Origin: an uncultured Eubacteriales bacterium
GTDB lineage: Bacteria; Bacillota; Clostridia; Lachnospirales; Lachnospiraceae
DNA: 64,000 bases
Direction of reading: 5' to 3'
Assembly: GCA_900316755.1 (NCBI GenBank)
Contig: ONED01000005.1
Coordinates: forward strand, 1 to 64,000
Shown here: piece by piece, positions 1 to 8,934 of the stretch
How positions within the stretch are numbered: position 1 is the stretch's first letter
How the letters are laid out: each line of letters opens with the position of its first letter
Program-made: the position numbers and the translations under genes
Notes under the pieces: generated by a model
Told to the model about the DNA's origin: nothing
Databases searched by the model: none
The model's input: only the letters and a program-made list of their open reading frames with translations

Positions 1-790
1 TTTTTGGGAATGTCAGCGGCATTTTTAGGAAATGTTGTGGAAAAGGACATTCACAAATCTTCTTTAATTGCAGCAGTTTGTTTTGCAGTGGGTATGGCAT
101 GAACCGCAGAAGTCGGAAGAAAGTCCGAAGATTATGGCGGTTCTCAAAAGCCGTCCTCTTACAAATTATATTGGTATTTGGTTGATGTTCTACATTAATA
201 TTACTTGTGGTCTTGCACTTTTGTCGCAGGAAAAAATGATTGTAAAGTGTATTGGTCTTGCAAGTTTTGTGGGGATTATTTCCACTATTTCTGCAATTTT
301 CAACGCGGGGGGCCGTTTGGGGTTTTCTGCATGGGCGGACAAGTTAAAAGACAGAAACACCATTTATAAGATTATTTTTGCACTTTCCATCGTGCTTACA
401 GGTCTTGTTATCGTAACAGGCGGAATTGAGAATGGTGCAGGGAATGTTGCATTGACAATTCTGGTACTGCTTTTAATCATGGCAGTAAATGCAGGGTATG
501 GCGGAGGCTTTTCCAATGTGCCGACGCTGCTTTCTGATCATTATGGAATGAGCAATATCAGTGCGATTCACGGGATTACACTGTCTGCGTGGGCATTTGC
601 CGGACTTACGGGAAATCAGCTTGCCACATGGATTGTAAATCATTTTGGTGAATGGAAAGAAGTTCATGGAAATATGGTGAATCCGTCAGGCTATCAGACA
701 GTCCTTTATGCTACAATTGTGCTTTATATTGTAGCGTTTGTATTGAGCATGGTATTTGTAAAACCGATGAATAAAAAATCTAACGCATAA
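1..790 (+). pseudogene. OFA-family MFS transporter, internally deleted and truncated by the window edge
   Basis: Remains of an oxalate/formate-antiporter-like MFS permease. Reading frame 1 (bases 1-102) gives a piece that looks like transmembrane helices 2-3 (FLGMSAAFLGNVVEKD, ending GMA then TGA). From about base 100 the sequence continues in frame 2 with the middle loop and C-terminal half (WHEPQKSEESPK, LLSQEKMIVKCIG, NAGGRLGFSAWADK), about six hydrophobic helices, to a stop at 788-790. Family members are roughly 400 residues, with about 120-130 residues between these two pieces. Here they meet at atggcatgaaccg, so a segment of a few hundred bases is missing and the frame is shifted. The ATG at 68 is out of frame with the upstream part and has no ribosome site, so a working protein is unlikely. 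The family call is from recalled homologs. Confidence 0.75.
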
Positions 791-809
791 TGTTAGATAC
801 CGGAAAAAG

Positions 810-849
810 ACCCCCTTGGAAATGTGAGTGTTTCCAAGGGGGTTCGTTT
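810..849. terminator. Bidirectional intrinsic terminator
   Basis: A perfect 13-bp stem (acccccttggaaa at 810-822, tttccaagggggt at 831-843) closes an 8-nt loop. It sits between the convergent MFS remnant and the minus-strand ABC operon. There is an A-rich stretch on the left and a T-rich stretch on the right, so it can stop transcription from both sides. Confidence 0.85.
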
Positions 850-860
850 GTCATACAATT

Positions 861-1670
861 CTATTCCAGATTCAATTTTTTGCGAATCACAGTATGTGTA
901 ATAAAGTAATACAGTGTGGCCAGCAAAAGTTCAAGCACAATCGATCCGCACAGGAAAAGGTGTATGGAACCAAAAACGTGGCTTGTGAAATACTGTGTAA
1001 TCCTTGCTATCCACTGGCTTTCAGCAGCCAGAGAAACGAATATCACAAAGATGGTGCCGATTGCCTGACTGATTACATAGTAAATAAAGTATACAACGAC
1101 AGCGCCGATTACGCGGTTTTTCCGGAAGAGCTGCCCCAGAGCAATGCAGGTATAGTACAGGAGAAATTGCGTAAACGTTACAACGCAGAGAACCAGCAAA
1201 GCTTCTATCACGTAAAAAATTAAATTTGAGCCGGCAAGGGCATATCCTTCCGTCCAGAAGTCTCCGAGATCCTGCATGATGCCGGAAAGTAATTCCCCGG
1301 AAGATACAATCAAAGCAGAAATCAGCACGGACACATATGTGAAAATCATAAAGATACCTGCAGAGAGTACCTTGGAAAATATGTGCTGCGTCGTTGTGAC
1401 GGGCAGTGTAAAGGAGAGATAACCCTCATTTGAAAACAGATTCTTGTAAAATCGTACAATTCCAAAAATCAGTGTCAGTCCCAGACTTGCGATGACCGTA
1501 AGGAAGTACAGGAGTACGGAAGTTCCGTTGACAATGGAGTACGCAGTGCTGTCTGATTCAAAAAACTGCAGGATTCTCACGGAACATGCAACTGCCATGA
1601 GAATAATCTGCATCGGAATCCATACGCGCAGGTATGCTATCATTTCGTGTTTGAATAATTTTCTTACCAT
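861..1670 (-). CDS. ABC transporter permease (ABC-2-like membrane protein)
   Basis: 269-residue integral membrane protein with about six hydrophobic segments (near 15-35, 50-75, 100-125, 150-175, 190-215 and 235-260). It is the membrane half of a small two-part ABC exporter whose ATPase gene lies just upstream and overlaps its start by 7 bases. The start ATG follows the ATPase end directly, indicating translational coupling. No catalytic motif is expected. The context (YtrA-type GntR regulator, ATPase, permease) matches the inducible drug/antibiotic-responsive ABC operons of Bacillota, where the regulator is released under cell-envelope stress. The substrate cannot be read from the sequence. 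Confidence 0.8.
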   Translation of the reverse strand: MVRKLFKHEMIAYLRVWIPMQIILMAVACSVRILQFFESDSTAYSIVNGTSVLLYFLTVIASLGLTLIFGIVRFYKNLFSNEGYLSFTLPVTTTQHIFSKVLSAGIFMIFTYVSVLISALIVSSGELLSGIMQDLGDFWTEGYALAGSNLIFYVIEALLVLCVVTFTQFLLYYTCIALGQLFRKNRVIGAVVVYFIYYVISQAIGTIFVIFVSLAAESQWIARITQYFTSHVFGSIHLFLCGSIVLELLLATLYYFITHTVIRKKLNLE

Positions 1671-2365
1671 TTGAATACCTCCCTGAATAATTCATCTACA
1701 CTTTTGCCTTCTTCTTCCCGTATTTCTTCCACGGATTTATTCAGTACAATGCTTCCGTTTTTTAAGAATACAACCTGATCGAGAACTTTTTCAATATCTG
1801 AAATCAAGTGAGTCGAAATTAGTACGCTTGCGTCCGGATTATAATTGTTAATAATCGTAGAGATGACATAATCTCTCGCTGCGGGGTCTACTCCGGCTAT
1901 AGGTTCATCCAGAATGTAAAGCTTTGCGTTTCGGGACATCACGAGAATCAGACACACTTTCTCTTTATTTCCCTTTGACAAAGTTTTCAGTTTTGTATCC
2001 GGGTGAATGTCTAGCTTCTCCAGCATCTCATATGCCCGTTCCGGTCTGAAATCCTCATAAAAATCTTCAAAATAGTTCACAATTTGCCGAATAGTCATCC
2101 ACGAATTGAGATAGCTGTTGTCCGGGAGATAACTGACTACCTTTTTCGTCTCTACTCCGGGGGTATTGCCCGCGATTTCGACTGTCCCGGATGTGGGTGT
2201 TAAAAGCCCGTTCAATATTTTGATAAGGGTCGTTTTTCCCGAACCGTTTGGTCCTAAAAGTCCCACAATTTTTCCACTTTCCACTGTCAGATTGAGATCG
2301 GAAAGTGCGTTGGCAGAGCTGCCATATTTTTTTGTGACGTTTTCACATCGTAAAAGTTCACTCAT
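1664..2365 (-). CDS. ABC transporter ATP-binding protein
   Basis: ATPase that powers the neighbouring permease. Walker A is GLLGPNGSGKTTL near residue 35, Walker B is LYILDEPIAGVD near 150, and the H-loop is STHL near 185. The signature region reads TLSKGNKEKV (LSKG in place of LSGG), common in ABC-2-type exporters. I chose the ATG at 2365. It sits about 8 bases after AAGGAG and overlaps the GntR stop as ATGA, while an in-frame GTG nine bases upstream (2374) is less well placed. About 233 residues, a normal length for a stand-alone nucleotide-binding subunit. Middle gene of the three-gene minus-strand operon. Confidence 0.88.
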   Translation of the reverse strand: MSELLRCENVTKKYGSSANALSDLNLTVESGKIVGLLGPNGSGKTTLIKILNGLLTPTSGTVEIAGNTPGVETKKVVSYLPDNSYLNSWMTIRQIVNYFEDFYEDFRPERAYEMLEKLDIHPDTKLKTLSKGNKEKVCLILVMSRNAKLYILDEPIAGVDPAARDYVISTIINNYNPDASVLISTHLISDIEKVLDQVVFLKNGSIVLNKSVEEIREEEGKSVDELFREVFKW

Positions 2366-2721
2366 TCCTTCCACTCCTTTATATATTTTTTTACTGCCTC
2401 GGTATCGAGCCCGAGTGCGTTCATTTCATGAAAATAGTTTGCCGTCTTTTCTGTGATTATTTTTTGAAGCACTTCGTTTGTCTTCGTGGTGTCTTCGCAG
2501 ACAAACCAGCCGGAGCCGCGCACGGAATATAATATCCCGTCCCGTTCCAGCGTTTCGAATGCACGCTGCGCGGTATTTGGATTTACGCCGGCAGCAATCG
2601 CCATTTCCCTTACGGATAGAATCCGTGAGTTTGGCAGAAATTCACCGGTTGCAATGCGAACGCATACCTGTTCGCAAATCTGTGGGCATAGAGGGCGATT
2701 CTTGTCAAGTGTCCATGTCAT
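2362..2721 (-). CDS. GntR-family transcriptional regulator, YtrA subfamily
   Basis: 119-residue repressor. The N-terminal winged helix-turn-helix (residues 10-75) shows SVREMAIAAGVNPNTAQRA as recognition region and LERDGILYSVRGSGWFV as wing. The short C-terminal tail (about 40 residues), instead of a large ligand domain, is the mark of the YtrA subfamily. It is first in the operon with the ABC ATPase and permease, and its stop overlaps the ATPase start as ATGA. A 9-bp perfect inverted repeat lies across its own promoter, so it probably represses its own operon. The inducer is unknown. Confidence 0.88.
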   Translation of the reverse strand: MTWTLDKNRPLCPQICEQVCVRIATGEFLPNSRILSVREMAIAAGVNPNTAQRAFETLERDGILYSVRGSGWFVCEDTTKTNEVLQKIITEKTANYFHEMNALGLDTEAVKKYIKEWKE

Positions 2722-2740
2722 TTTCTCACCTCATTTCTAT

Positions 2741-2791
2741 ATTGTATTACTTTGCTAATACAATAATACAGTATATGGTATTATTTGTCAA
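2741..2791 (-). promoter_or_regulatory. GntR operon promoter with overlapping operator
   Basis: On the minus strand: -35 TTGACA (2791-2786), a 17-base spacer and -10 TATTAT (2768-2763). A perfect inverted repeat (attgtatta 2741-2749, 6-base gap, taatacaat 2756-2764) covers the end of the -10 box and the expected start site near 2756. This is where an autorepressor of the YtrA type would bind. The repeats are directly visible; binding is inferred. Confidence 0.8.
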
Positions 2792-2834
2792 CAAAAAAAT
2801 GAGAATTTTTACTTTGAGCAAATTGATAAAAGAG

Positions 2835-2863
2835 TTGCTATGCATCATTTTTTCATGTATAAT
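2835..2863 (+). promoter_or_regulatory. Promoter of carB
   Basis: -35 TTGCTA (2835-2840), a 17-base spacer and a perfect -10 TATAAT (2858-2863), about 48 bases before the carB start. No PyrR box or terminator hairpin is evident in the short leader. Confidence 0.7.
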
Positions 2864-2910
2864 ATTTGAGATAAATCTAACAGAGATTATAAAATAGGAG
2901 GAAAACAGAT

Positions 2911-5900
2911 ATGTCACAGAGAAAAGACATTCACAAAGTATTGATTATTGGTTCAGGTCCTATTATTATTGGACAGGCTTGTGAATTCGATTATTCAGGA
3001 ACGCAGGCATGTAAAGCCCTCAGAAAGTTAGGCTATGAAATTGTGTTGGTAAACTCAAATCCTGCCACGATTATGACAGACCCTGAGATTGCTGACGTTA
3101 CCTATATTGAACCACTGAATGTGGAACGCCTTGAGCAGATCATCGCGAAAGAAAGACCGGATGCATTACTTCCAAATTTAGGAGGACAGTCAGGTCTTAA
3201 TTTATGTGCAGAATTATCTAAGGAAGGGATTCTGGAAAAGTATCATGTAGAGGTTATTGGTGTTCAGGTCGATGCCATTGAGCGCGGGGAAGACCGTATT
3301 GAGTTTAAGAAGACGATGGAAAGCCTCGGCATTGAAATGGCAAGAAGTGAGGTTGCTTATTCCGTGGAAGAAGCGCTTCAGATTGCAGATGAGTTAGGGT
3401 ATCCGGTCGTACTTCGTCCGGCTTATACCATGGGCGGTGCAGGTGGCGGACTTGTATATAATGTAGAAGAATTAAAGACCGTTTGTGCGCGTGGGCTTCA
3501 GGCGAGTCTGGTAGGACAGGTGCTGGTGGAAGAGTCTATTCTGGGCTGGGAAGAACTGGAGCTGGAAGTTGTACGTGATGCAGAAGGCAATATGATTACG
3601 GTTTGCTTTATCGAAAATATTGACCCACTTGGCGTTCACACCGGGGATTCTTTCTGTTCTGCTCCGATGCTTACGATTTCGGAAGAGGTCCAGAAACGTC
3701 TGCAGGAAAAATCATACAAGGTTGTGGATTCCGTTCAGGTTATCGGCGGAACCAATGTACAGTGGGCACATGACCCAAAGACAGACAGGGATATTATTAT
3801 TGAGATTAATCCGAGAACCTCTCGCTCTTCTGCGCTTGCCTCTAAGGCAACCGGGTTTCCGATTGCGCTGGTGTCTGCGATGCTTGCTTCCGGTTTGACG
3901 CTCAAGGATATTCCGTGCGGCAAGTACGGCACATTGGATAAATATGTTCCGGACGGGGATTATGTTGTAATTAAATTTGCCCGCTGGGCATTTGAGAAAT
4001 TCAAAGGCGTAGAGGATAAATTAGGGACTCAGATGCGCGCTGTCGGCGAAGTGATGAGTATCGGAAAGAATTTTAAAGAGGCATTCCAGAAAGCCATCCG
4101 AAGTCTGGAGACCGGACGTTACGGACTGGGCCACGCGAAGGATTTTGACACGAAATCCAAGGAAGAGCTTCTTAAGATGTTGATTACTCCTTCAAGTGAG
4201 CGTTATTTTGTTATCTACGAAGCGTTGAGAAAAGGGGCTACGGTGGAGGAAATCCATGAGCTTACGAAGGTAAAACACTGGTTCCTTGAGCAGATGAAAG
4301 AGCTGGTGGAAGAGGAAGAGGCACTCCTTAAGGGAAAGGGCGCTCTGCCGGCGGATGCTGCTTTGATTCAGGCTAAGAAGGATGGTTTCTCAGACAAATA
4401 TCTGAGTCAGCTTCTGGAGGTTACAGAGGACGAAGTACGTGAAAAGAGAATTGCGCTGGGTGTAGAGGAAGCATGGGAGCCGGTACACGTAAGCGGTACG
4501 CAGGACAGCGCTTATTATTATTCTACCTATAATGCAGAAGATAAGAATCCAATCACGGAAGGAAAGCCCAAGGTAATGATTCTGGGCGGCGGTCCGAACC
4601 GAATCGGTCAGGGAATCGAGTTTGATTATTGTTGTGTACACGCATCTCTTGCCCTGAAGCAGTTGGGGTTTGAAACGATTATCGTAAACTGTAATCCGGA
4701 AACGGTTTCTACCGACTACGATACATCGGATAAGCTTTACTTCGAGCCACTGACATTGGAAGACGTTTTGAGTATTTATAAAAAGGAAAAACCGGTGGGT
4801 GTGATTGCTCAGTTTGGCGGACAGACACCGTTGAATCTGGCAGCAGATTTGGAAAAGAACGGGGTGAAGATTTTAGGAACTGCTCCGGCGGTGATTGACC
4901 TTGCGGAAGATCGGGATTTGTTCCGTGCGATGATGGAAAAACTGGAGATTCCGATGCCGGAGTCCGGTATGGCGGTCAACGTGGAAGAAGCGCTGGCCAT
5001 TGCAGATGAAATCGGCTATCCGGTGATGGTTCGTCCTTCCTATGTACTTGGCGGACGGGGTATGGAAGTCGTTTATGATGCGGAAAATCTGGCAAAATAT
5101 ATGGAGGCGGCTGTAGGTGTTACGCCGGACCGGCCAATTTTGATTGACCGTTTCCTGAACCATGCATTAGAGTGTGAGGCAGATGCAGTCAGTGACGGAA
5201 CCCATGCATTTGTTCCGGCAGTTATGGAGCATATTGAGCTTGCCGGAGTACATTCCGGAGACTCTGCCTGCATGATTCCTTCCAGACATATTTCCGAGGA
5301 AAATTTGAAGCTGATTAAGGAGTACACCAGAAGAATTGCAGAAGAAATGCATGTCAAAGGTCTCATGAATATGCAGTATGCCATCGAAAACGGAAAGGTG
5401 TATGTGCTGGAGGCAAATCCGAGAGCTTCCCGTACAGTACCATTGGTTTCGAAGGTATGCAATATCCGGATGGTGCCGCTGGCAATCGACATTGTAACTT
5501 CGGAACTGACCGGAAGAAAATCACCGGTTCCGGAATTGAAAGAAAAAGAGATTCCGTATTACGGAGTAAAAGAAGCGGTATTCCCGTTCAATATGTTCCA
5601 GGAGGTAGACCCTGTCCTCGGACCGGAAATGCGTTCTACGGGAGAAGTGCTTGGGCTTTCTAAATTCTTTGGAGAGGCATTCTTCAAGGCGCAGGAGGCG
5701 ACCCAGACGAAGCTTCCCACCAGCGGAACCGTCCTTATCTCTGTGTGTGACAAGGACAAGGACGAAATGATTGAGGTTGCAAGGGATTTTGCGGCAGAAG
5801 GGTTTAAGATTCTCGCAACGAAGGGAACGCAGAAAACGTTGGCAGATGCAGGCATTGTGTCAGAATTTGTTTATAAATTAGGCGAGGGAAGACCGGACAT

Positions 5901-6135
5901 CAATGACCTGATTATGAACGGCAAGATTGATTTGATTATCAACACTCCGGTAGGTTCGACCAGTGCGCTGGATGACAGTTATCTGCGGAAGGCTGCGATT
6001 AAGAAGAAGATTCCTTATATGACGACGATGGCGGCAGCGAAGGCAACGGCAAGCGGTATCTTGTCCATGAGCAAGCCGGGCTGCGGAGAAGTGAAATCTT
6101 TGCAGGAGCTACATGCGGAAGTAAAGGATAAATAG
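2911..6135 (+). CDS. carB: Carbamoyl-phosphate synthase large subunit
   Basis: 1074 residues, the full length for this enzyme. It makes carbamoyl phosphate from bicarbonate, two ATP and ammonia passed on by the small subunit CarA, feeding pyrimidine and arginine synthesis. The protein has two homologous halves. Half one starts with LIIGSGPIIIGQACEFDYSG and half two (near 555) with ILGGGPNRIGQGIEFDY, each with an ATP-grasp domain (about 130-340 and 680-870). The C-terminal MGS-like allosteric domain lies around 940-1074. AGGAGG lies about 8 bases before the ATG. carA is not adjacent, although the two usually form one operon, and the gene has its own promoter and terminator. Confidence 0.97.
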   Translation: MSQRKDIHKVLIIGSGPIIIGQACEFDYSGTQACKALRKLGYEIVLVNSNPATIMTDPEIADVTYIEPLNVERLEQIIAKERPDALLPNLGGQSGLNLCAELSKEGILEKYHVEVIGVQVDAIERGEDRIEFKKTMESLGIEMARSEVAYSVEEALQIADELGYPVVLRPAYTMGGAGGGLVYNVEELKTVCARGLQASLVGQVLVEESILGWEELELEVVRDAEGNMITVCFIENIDPLGVHTGDSFCSAPMLTISEEVQKRLQEKSYKVVDSVQVIGGTNVQWAHDPKTDRDIIIEINPRTSRSSALASKATGFPIALVSAMLASGLTLKDIPCGKYGTLDKYVPDGDYVVIKFARWAFEKFKGVEDKLGTQMRAVGEVMSIGKNFKEAFQKAIRSLETGRYGLGHAKDFDTKSKEELLKMLITPSSERYFVIYEALRKGATVEEIHELTKVKHWFLEQMKELVEEEEALLKGKGALPADAALIQAKKDGFSDKYLSQLLEVTEDEVREKRIALGVEEAWEPVHVSGTQDSAYYYSTYNAEDKNPITEGKPKVMILGGGPNRIGQGIEFDYCCVHASLALKQLGFETIIVNCNPETVSTDYDTSDKLYFEPLTLEDVLSIYKKEKPVGVIAQFGGQTPLNLAADLEKNGVKILGTAPAVIDLAEDRDLFRAMMEKLEIPMPESGMAVNVEEALAIADEIGYPVMVRPSYVLGGRGMEVVYDAENLAKYMEAAVGVTPDRPILIDRFLNHALECEADAVSDGTHAFVPAVMEHIELAGVHSGDSACMIPSRHISEENLKLIKEYTRRIAEEMHVKGLMNMQYAIENGKVYVLEANPRASRTVPLVSKVCNIRMVPLAIDIVTSELTGRKSPVPELKEKEIPYYGVKEAVFPFNMFQEVDPVLGPEMRSTGEVLGLSKFFGEAFFKAQEATQTKLPTSGTVLISVCDKDKDEMIEVARDFAAEGFKILATKGTQKTLADAGIVSEFVYKLGEGRPDINDLIMNGKIDLIINTPVGSTSALDDSYLRKAAIKKKIPYMTTMAAAKATASGILSMSKPGCGEVKSLQELHAEVKDK

Positions 6136-6142
6136 AAGAAAA

Positions 6143-6177
6143 GGATGGATGCTCTCTTCGGGCATTCATCTTTTTTT
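6143..6177 (+). terminator. Intrinsic terminator after carB
   Basis: Stem gatggatgc (6144-6152) pairs with gcattcatc (6162-6170) through one G-T wobble, followed by seven T. It ends the single-gene carB unit. Confidence 0.8.
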
Positions 6178-6276
6178 AAATCGCTCTTGAAATCCCGGGT
6201 ATGAGATGCTATAGTTTGTATTATAGAGAATAAAGTTTTAAAATTATAAAATAAAATTCAGAAAAAGGGTTTTGCT

Positions 6277-7329
6277 ATGTCGTTTCAAGAAGAGAAAAGG
6301 GAAAGCATCAAACGTTATATGTTGGAAAAGATTCGCATGGATGATGTGGAATTTATGCAAAAGACCATGGACAATTTTGCAATCTCCATTACCACAGTGA
6401 AACGTTATTTGCGAGAGTGTTTAGCGAATCAAATCTTATACGAGGATAGGGATAAAAAGACAGGATATCAGCTCGCAGTTTCCGCACACACATTTTTTTA
6501 TACGCGAAGCTCCTGTGCAGATGAGGATGAGATTTATAATAATGATATCAGACCATTATTGGAAGATACTTCCGGACAGGCAAAGTCTATTTGGTACTAT
6601 GCTTTTACAGAGATGATGAATAATGCGTTGGAACATTCCGGCTTTGGAGAGATTCAATGTATTGTGAAAAAGGATTGCCTGTATACGGAGATTAGTATCG
6701 TGGATGATGGGATGGGAATTTATAAAAAAGTACAGGAACATTTGCATCGAACGCTGGGAAGAGAGGTTACTTATCGGGATGCCTTGACGGAATTATATAA
6801 GGGGAGATTTACGACCAGGCCGGAGACGCATTCAGGGGAAGGGATTTTTTTTACGTCCAAAGTTCTAAATGAATTTGCAATATGGTCTGACGATGCGATT
6901 TATGCGCAAGGGTGTTTTGAGAAAGAAAAATTCGTGGAATCTCATTTGATTTCCTATTTTAACAGGATAAATCACATCGGGACTATGGTTGTTATGAAGT
7001 TGGAAAATCAGACGATGCGCACGATTAAGGAGGTGTTTGATATGTTTGCACCTGCAGAAGAGGGTTTTATAAAGACGAGGATACCGATAGCAGAAGTCTG
7101 CCCTTATGCGGAGCCGGTTGCACGGTCGCAGGCGCGGCGAATTTTATACCGTCTGGAAGAGTTCAAACAGATTGAGTTTGATTTTGAAGGTGTGGAGTTT
7201 ATGGGGCAGGGCTTTGCAGATGAGGTTTTCCGGGTATTTCAAAATGAGCATCCGGAGATAGAATTGATACCGATTCATGCGAATCCGACGGTGCTTGGGA
7301 TGGTAAAACACGTGAGGGAATCAGAATGA
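6277..7329 (+). CDS. GHKL ATPase protein with N-terminal HTH-like region and C-terminal DUF4325-like (STAS-like) domain
   Basis: 350-residue soluble protein. Residues 1-60 look like a winged-helix region. A HATPase_c fold follows, with N-box EMMNNALEHS (112-121), G1 box DDGMGI (143-148) and G2-like HSGEGI (185-190). Residues about 270-340 (FEGVEFMGQGFADEVFRVF) resemble the STAS-like DUF4325 domain. There is no histidine-kinase dimerisation helix, so it is not a two-component kinase. The combination of an anti-sigma-type ATPase and a STAS-like domain in one chain suggests a partner-switching regulator acting on itself or on DNA (inference). Its stop overlaps the next start as ATGA, so it is coupled to a guanylate-kinase-like protein. 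Confidence 0.7.
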   Translation: MSFQEEKRESIKRYMLEKIRMDDVEFMQKTMDNFAISITTVKRYLRECLANQILYEDRDKKTGYQLAVSAHTFFYTRSSCADEDEIYNNDIRPLLEDTSGQAKSIWYYAFTEMMNNALEHSGFGEIQCIVKKDCLYTEISIVDDGMGIYKKVQEHLHRTLGREVTYRDALTELYKGRFTTRPETHSGEGIFFTSKVLNEFAIWSDDAIYAQGCFEKEKFVESHLISYFNRINHIGTMVVMKLENQTMRTIKEVFDMFAPAEEGFIKTRIPIAEVCPYAEPVARSQARRILYRLEEFKQIEFDFEGVEFMGQGFADEVFRVFQNEHPEIELIPIHANPTVLGMVKHVRESE

Positions 7330-7907
7330 GTAAAATATTTTATTTGATGGGAAAGAGTGCTTCCGGAAAGGACACCATTTATAAAAAAATCAGAGAGAGA
7401 ATGCCGGAATTAAAAACAATCGTCATTTATACGACCCGTCCGATTCGGGAAGGCGAAGCGGAGGGGGTAGAGTATCATTTTGTGGACGAAGATAAATTGC
7501 AGCAGTTTCAAAAAGAGGACAAGGTCATTGAATTACGGGAATATCACACGGTTCATGGAATCTGGAAATATTTCACGGTAAACGATGGGCAGTTTGATGC
7601 AGATGAAAATTATATTGCAATAGGTACTTTGGAGTCCTATAAGGGCCTTCGGGATTATCTTGGAAAAGAGAAATTAGTTCCGATTTATATAGAAGTGGAG
7701 GATGGTATACGTCTGGAACGGGCTCTTGCAAGAGAACGGGCACAGAGGGAGCCGAGGTATGAAGAACTTTGCAGAAGGTTTTTGGCAGATGCGGAGGATT
7801 TCTCGACGGATAAGCTAGAAAAGATGGGGATAACCCGCAGATTTTTCAATACGGATGTGGAAAAGTGCGTGGATGAAATTGTGCTAGGTATTCGAGAAAA
7901 AATGTGA
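7326..7907 (+). CDS. Guanylate-kinase-like P-loop protein
   Basis: 193 residues with P-loop GKSASGKDT (9-17) and the guanylate-kinase signature TTRPIREGEAEGVEYHFVD (39-57), followed by a lid-like region and a C-terminal helix. True Gmk has G-P-S-G-x-G-K in the P-loop. Here K-S-A-S-G-K-D is a variant, so this may be a paralog with another substrate or a regulatory role rather than the essential guanylate kinase. It overlaps the upstream HATPase/DUF4325 gene by four bases and lies 33 bases before holB, so the whole run to rsmI probably forms one transcript. Confidence 0.75.
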   Translation: MSKIFYLMGKSASGKDTIYKKIRERMPELKTIVIYTTRPIREGEAEGVEYHFVDEDKLQQFQKEDKVIELREYHTVHGIWKYFTVNDGQFDADENYIAIGTLESYKGLRDYLGKEKLVPIYIEVEDGIRLERALARERAQREPRYEELCRRFLADAEDFSTDKLEKMGITRRFFNTDVEKCVDEIVLGIREKM

Positions 7908-7940
7908 TATACTGAAAGAGCAAAAAGGGAGGGTGATGAT

Positions 7941-8930
7941 ATGAGCGGATTCAAAGACGTGGTAGGACACAGAGATATTATCCAGTACATTCAGGATGCG
8001 GTACAACAAAACAAAGTGTCCCACGCTTATATTCTGAATGGGCAGAGAGGTTCCGGCAAGAAAATGCTGGCGAATCTGTTTGCAATGACGCTGCAGTGTG
8101 AATCGGGGCAACCGGAACCCTGCGGAGAATGTCATTCCTGCATTCAGGCAAATAGTGGGAATCATCCGGATATCATCACTGTGAGACATGAAAAGCCTGC
8201 TTCTATCAGTGTAGATGATATTCGGACACAGATGAACGGGGACATTATGATTAAGCCTTACAGCAGTCCCTATAAGATTTATATCGTTCCGGAAGCGGAT
8301 TTATTGACGGTACAGGCGCAGAATGCTCTGCTAAAGACGATTGAGGAGCCACCGGAGTATGCGGTCATTTTTCTTTTGACGGAAAATGCAGACAGCCTGC
8401 TTCCCACGATTCGTTCCCGCTGTGTGATGCTGAAGCTGCGGAATATTAAAGACAAACTGGTAAAAAAATATTTGATGGAGCAGCTTCGGATTCCGGATTA
8501 TCAGGCAGATTTGTGCGCAGCGTTTGCACAGGGAAATATTGGGCGTGCAATTATGCTGGCAAAGTCAGAGCATTTTAACGAGATTAAGGAAGAAGCCATT
8601 CAATTATTAAAATATATCGATGAGATGGAGCTTCACGAGGTTGTCAGCGCCATCAAAGAGATTGGCAAGTATAAATTAGAAATCACAGACTATTTGGATA
8701 TTATTACTATATGGTATCGCGATGTCCTGATGTACAAGGCGACGAAGGATGTCGGCGGTCTGGTGTTTGGCGACCAGCTCAAGTATATCAAAGAAAAGGC
8801 CGCAAAGAGTTCTTATGAAGGGCTTGAGAGGATTTTGGAGAGCATTGAAAAAGCAAAAGGCAGATTAAGGGCAAATGTAAATTTTGATTTGGTGATGGAA
8901 CTTTTGTTTCTTACGATAAAGGAGAATTAG
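7941..8930 (+). CDS. holB: DNA polymerase III subunit delta'
   Basis: 329-residue AAA+ clamp-loader subunit, which helps load the sliding clamp during replication. Visible: N-terminal VVGHRDIIQYIQ, a modified P-loop NGQRGSGKK (33-41), a zinc-binding set with Cys 53, 61, 64 and 67 (CGECHSC), the SRC-type sensor PTIRSRC, and LLKTIEEPPEYAVIFLLT. These are typical of delta'. GGAGGG precedes the ATG. Neighbours ricT, trmN6 and rsmI are the usual Bacillota partners of holB. Confidence 0.92.
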   Translation: MSGFKDVVGHRDIIQYIQDAVQQNKVSHAYILNGQRGSGKKMLANLFAMTLQCESGQPEPCGECHSCIQANSGNHPDIITVRHEKPASISVDDIRTQMNGDIMIKPYSSPYKIYIVPEADLLTVQAQNALLKTIEEPPEYAVIFLLTENADSLLPTIRSRCVMLKLRNIKDKLVKKYLMEQLRIPDYQADLCAAFAQGNIGRAIMLAKSEHFNEIKEEAIQLLKYIDEMELHEVVSAIKEIGKYKLEITDYLDIITIWYRDVLMYKATKDVGGLVFGDQLKYIKEKAAKSSYEGLERILESIEKAKGRLRANVNFDLVMELLFLTIKEN

Positions 8931-8934
8931 AACT

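Noticed and set aside
828..1223. 131-codon plus-strand frame
   Set aside because: Antisense to the ABC permease and begins inside a terminator.
2864..2910. PyrR attenuator ahead of carB
   Set aside because: The leader is too short and lacks the PyrR-binding loop and a terminator.
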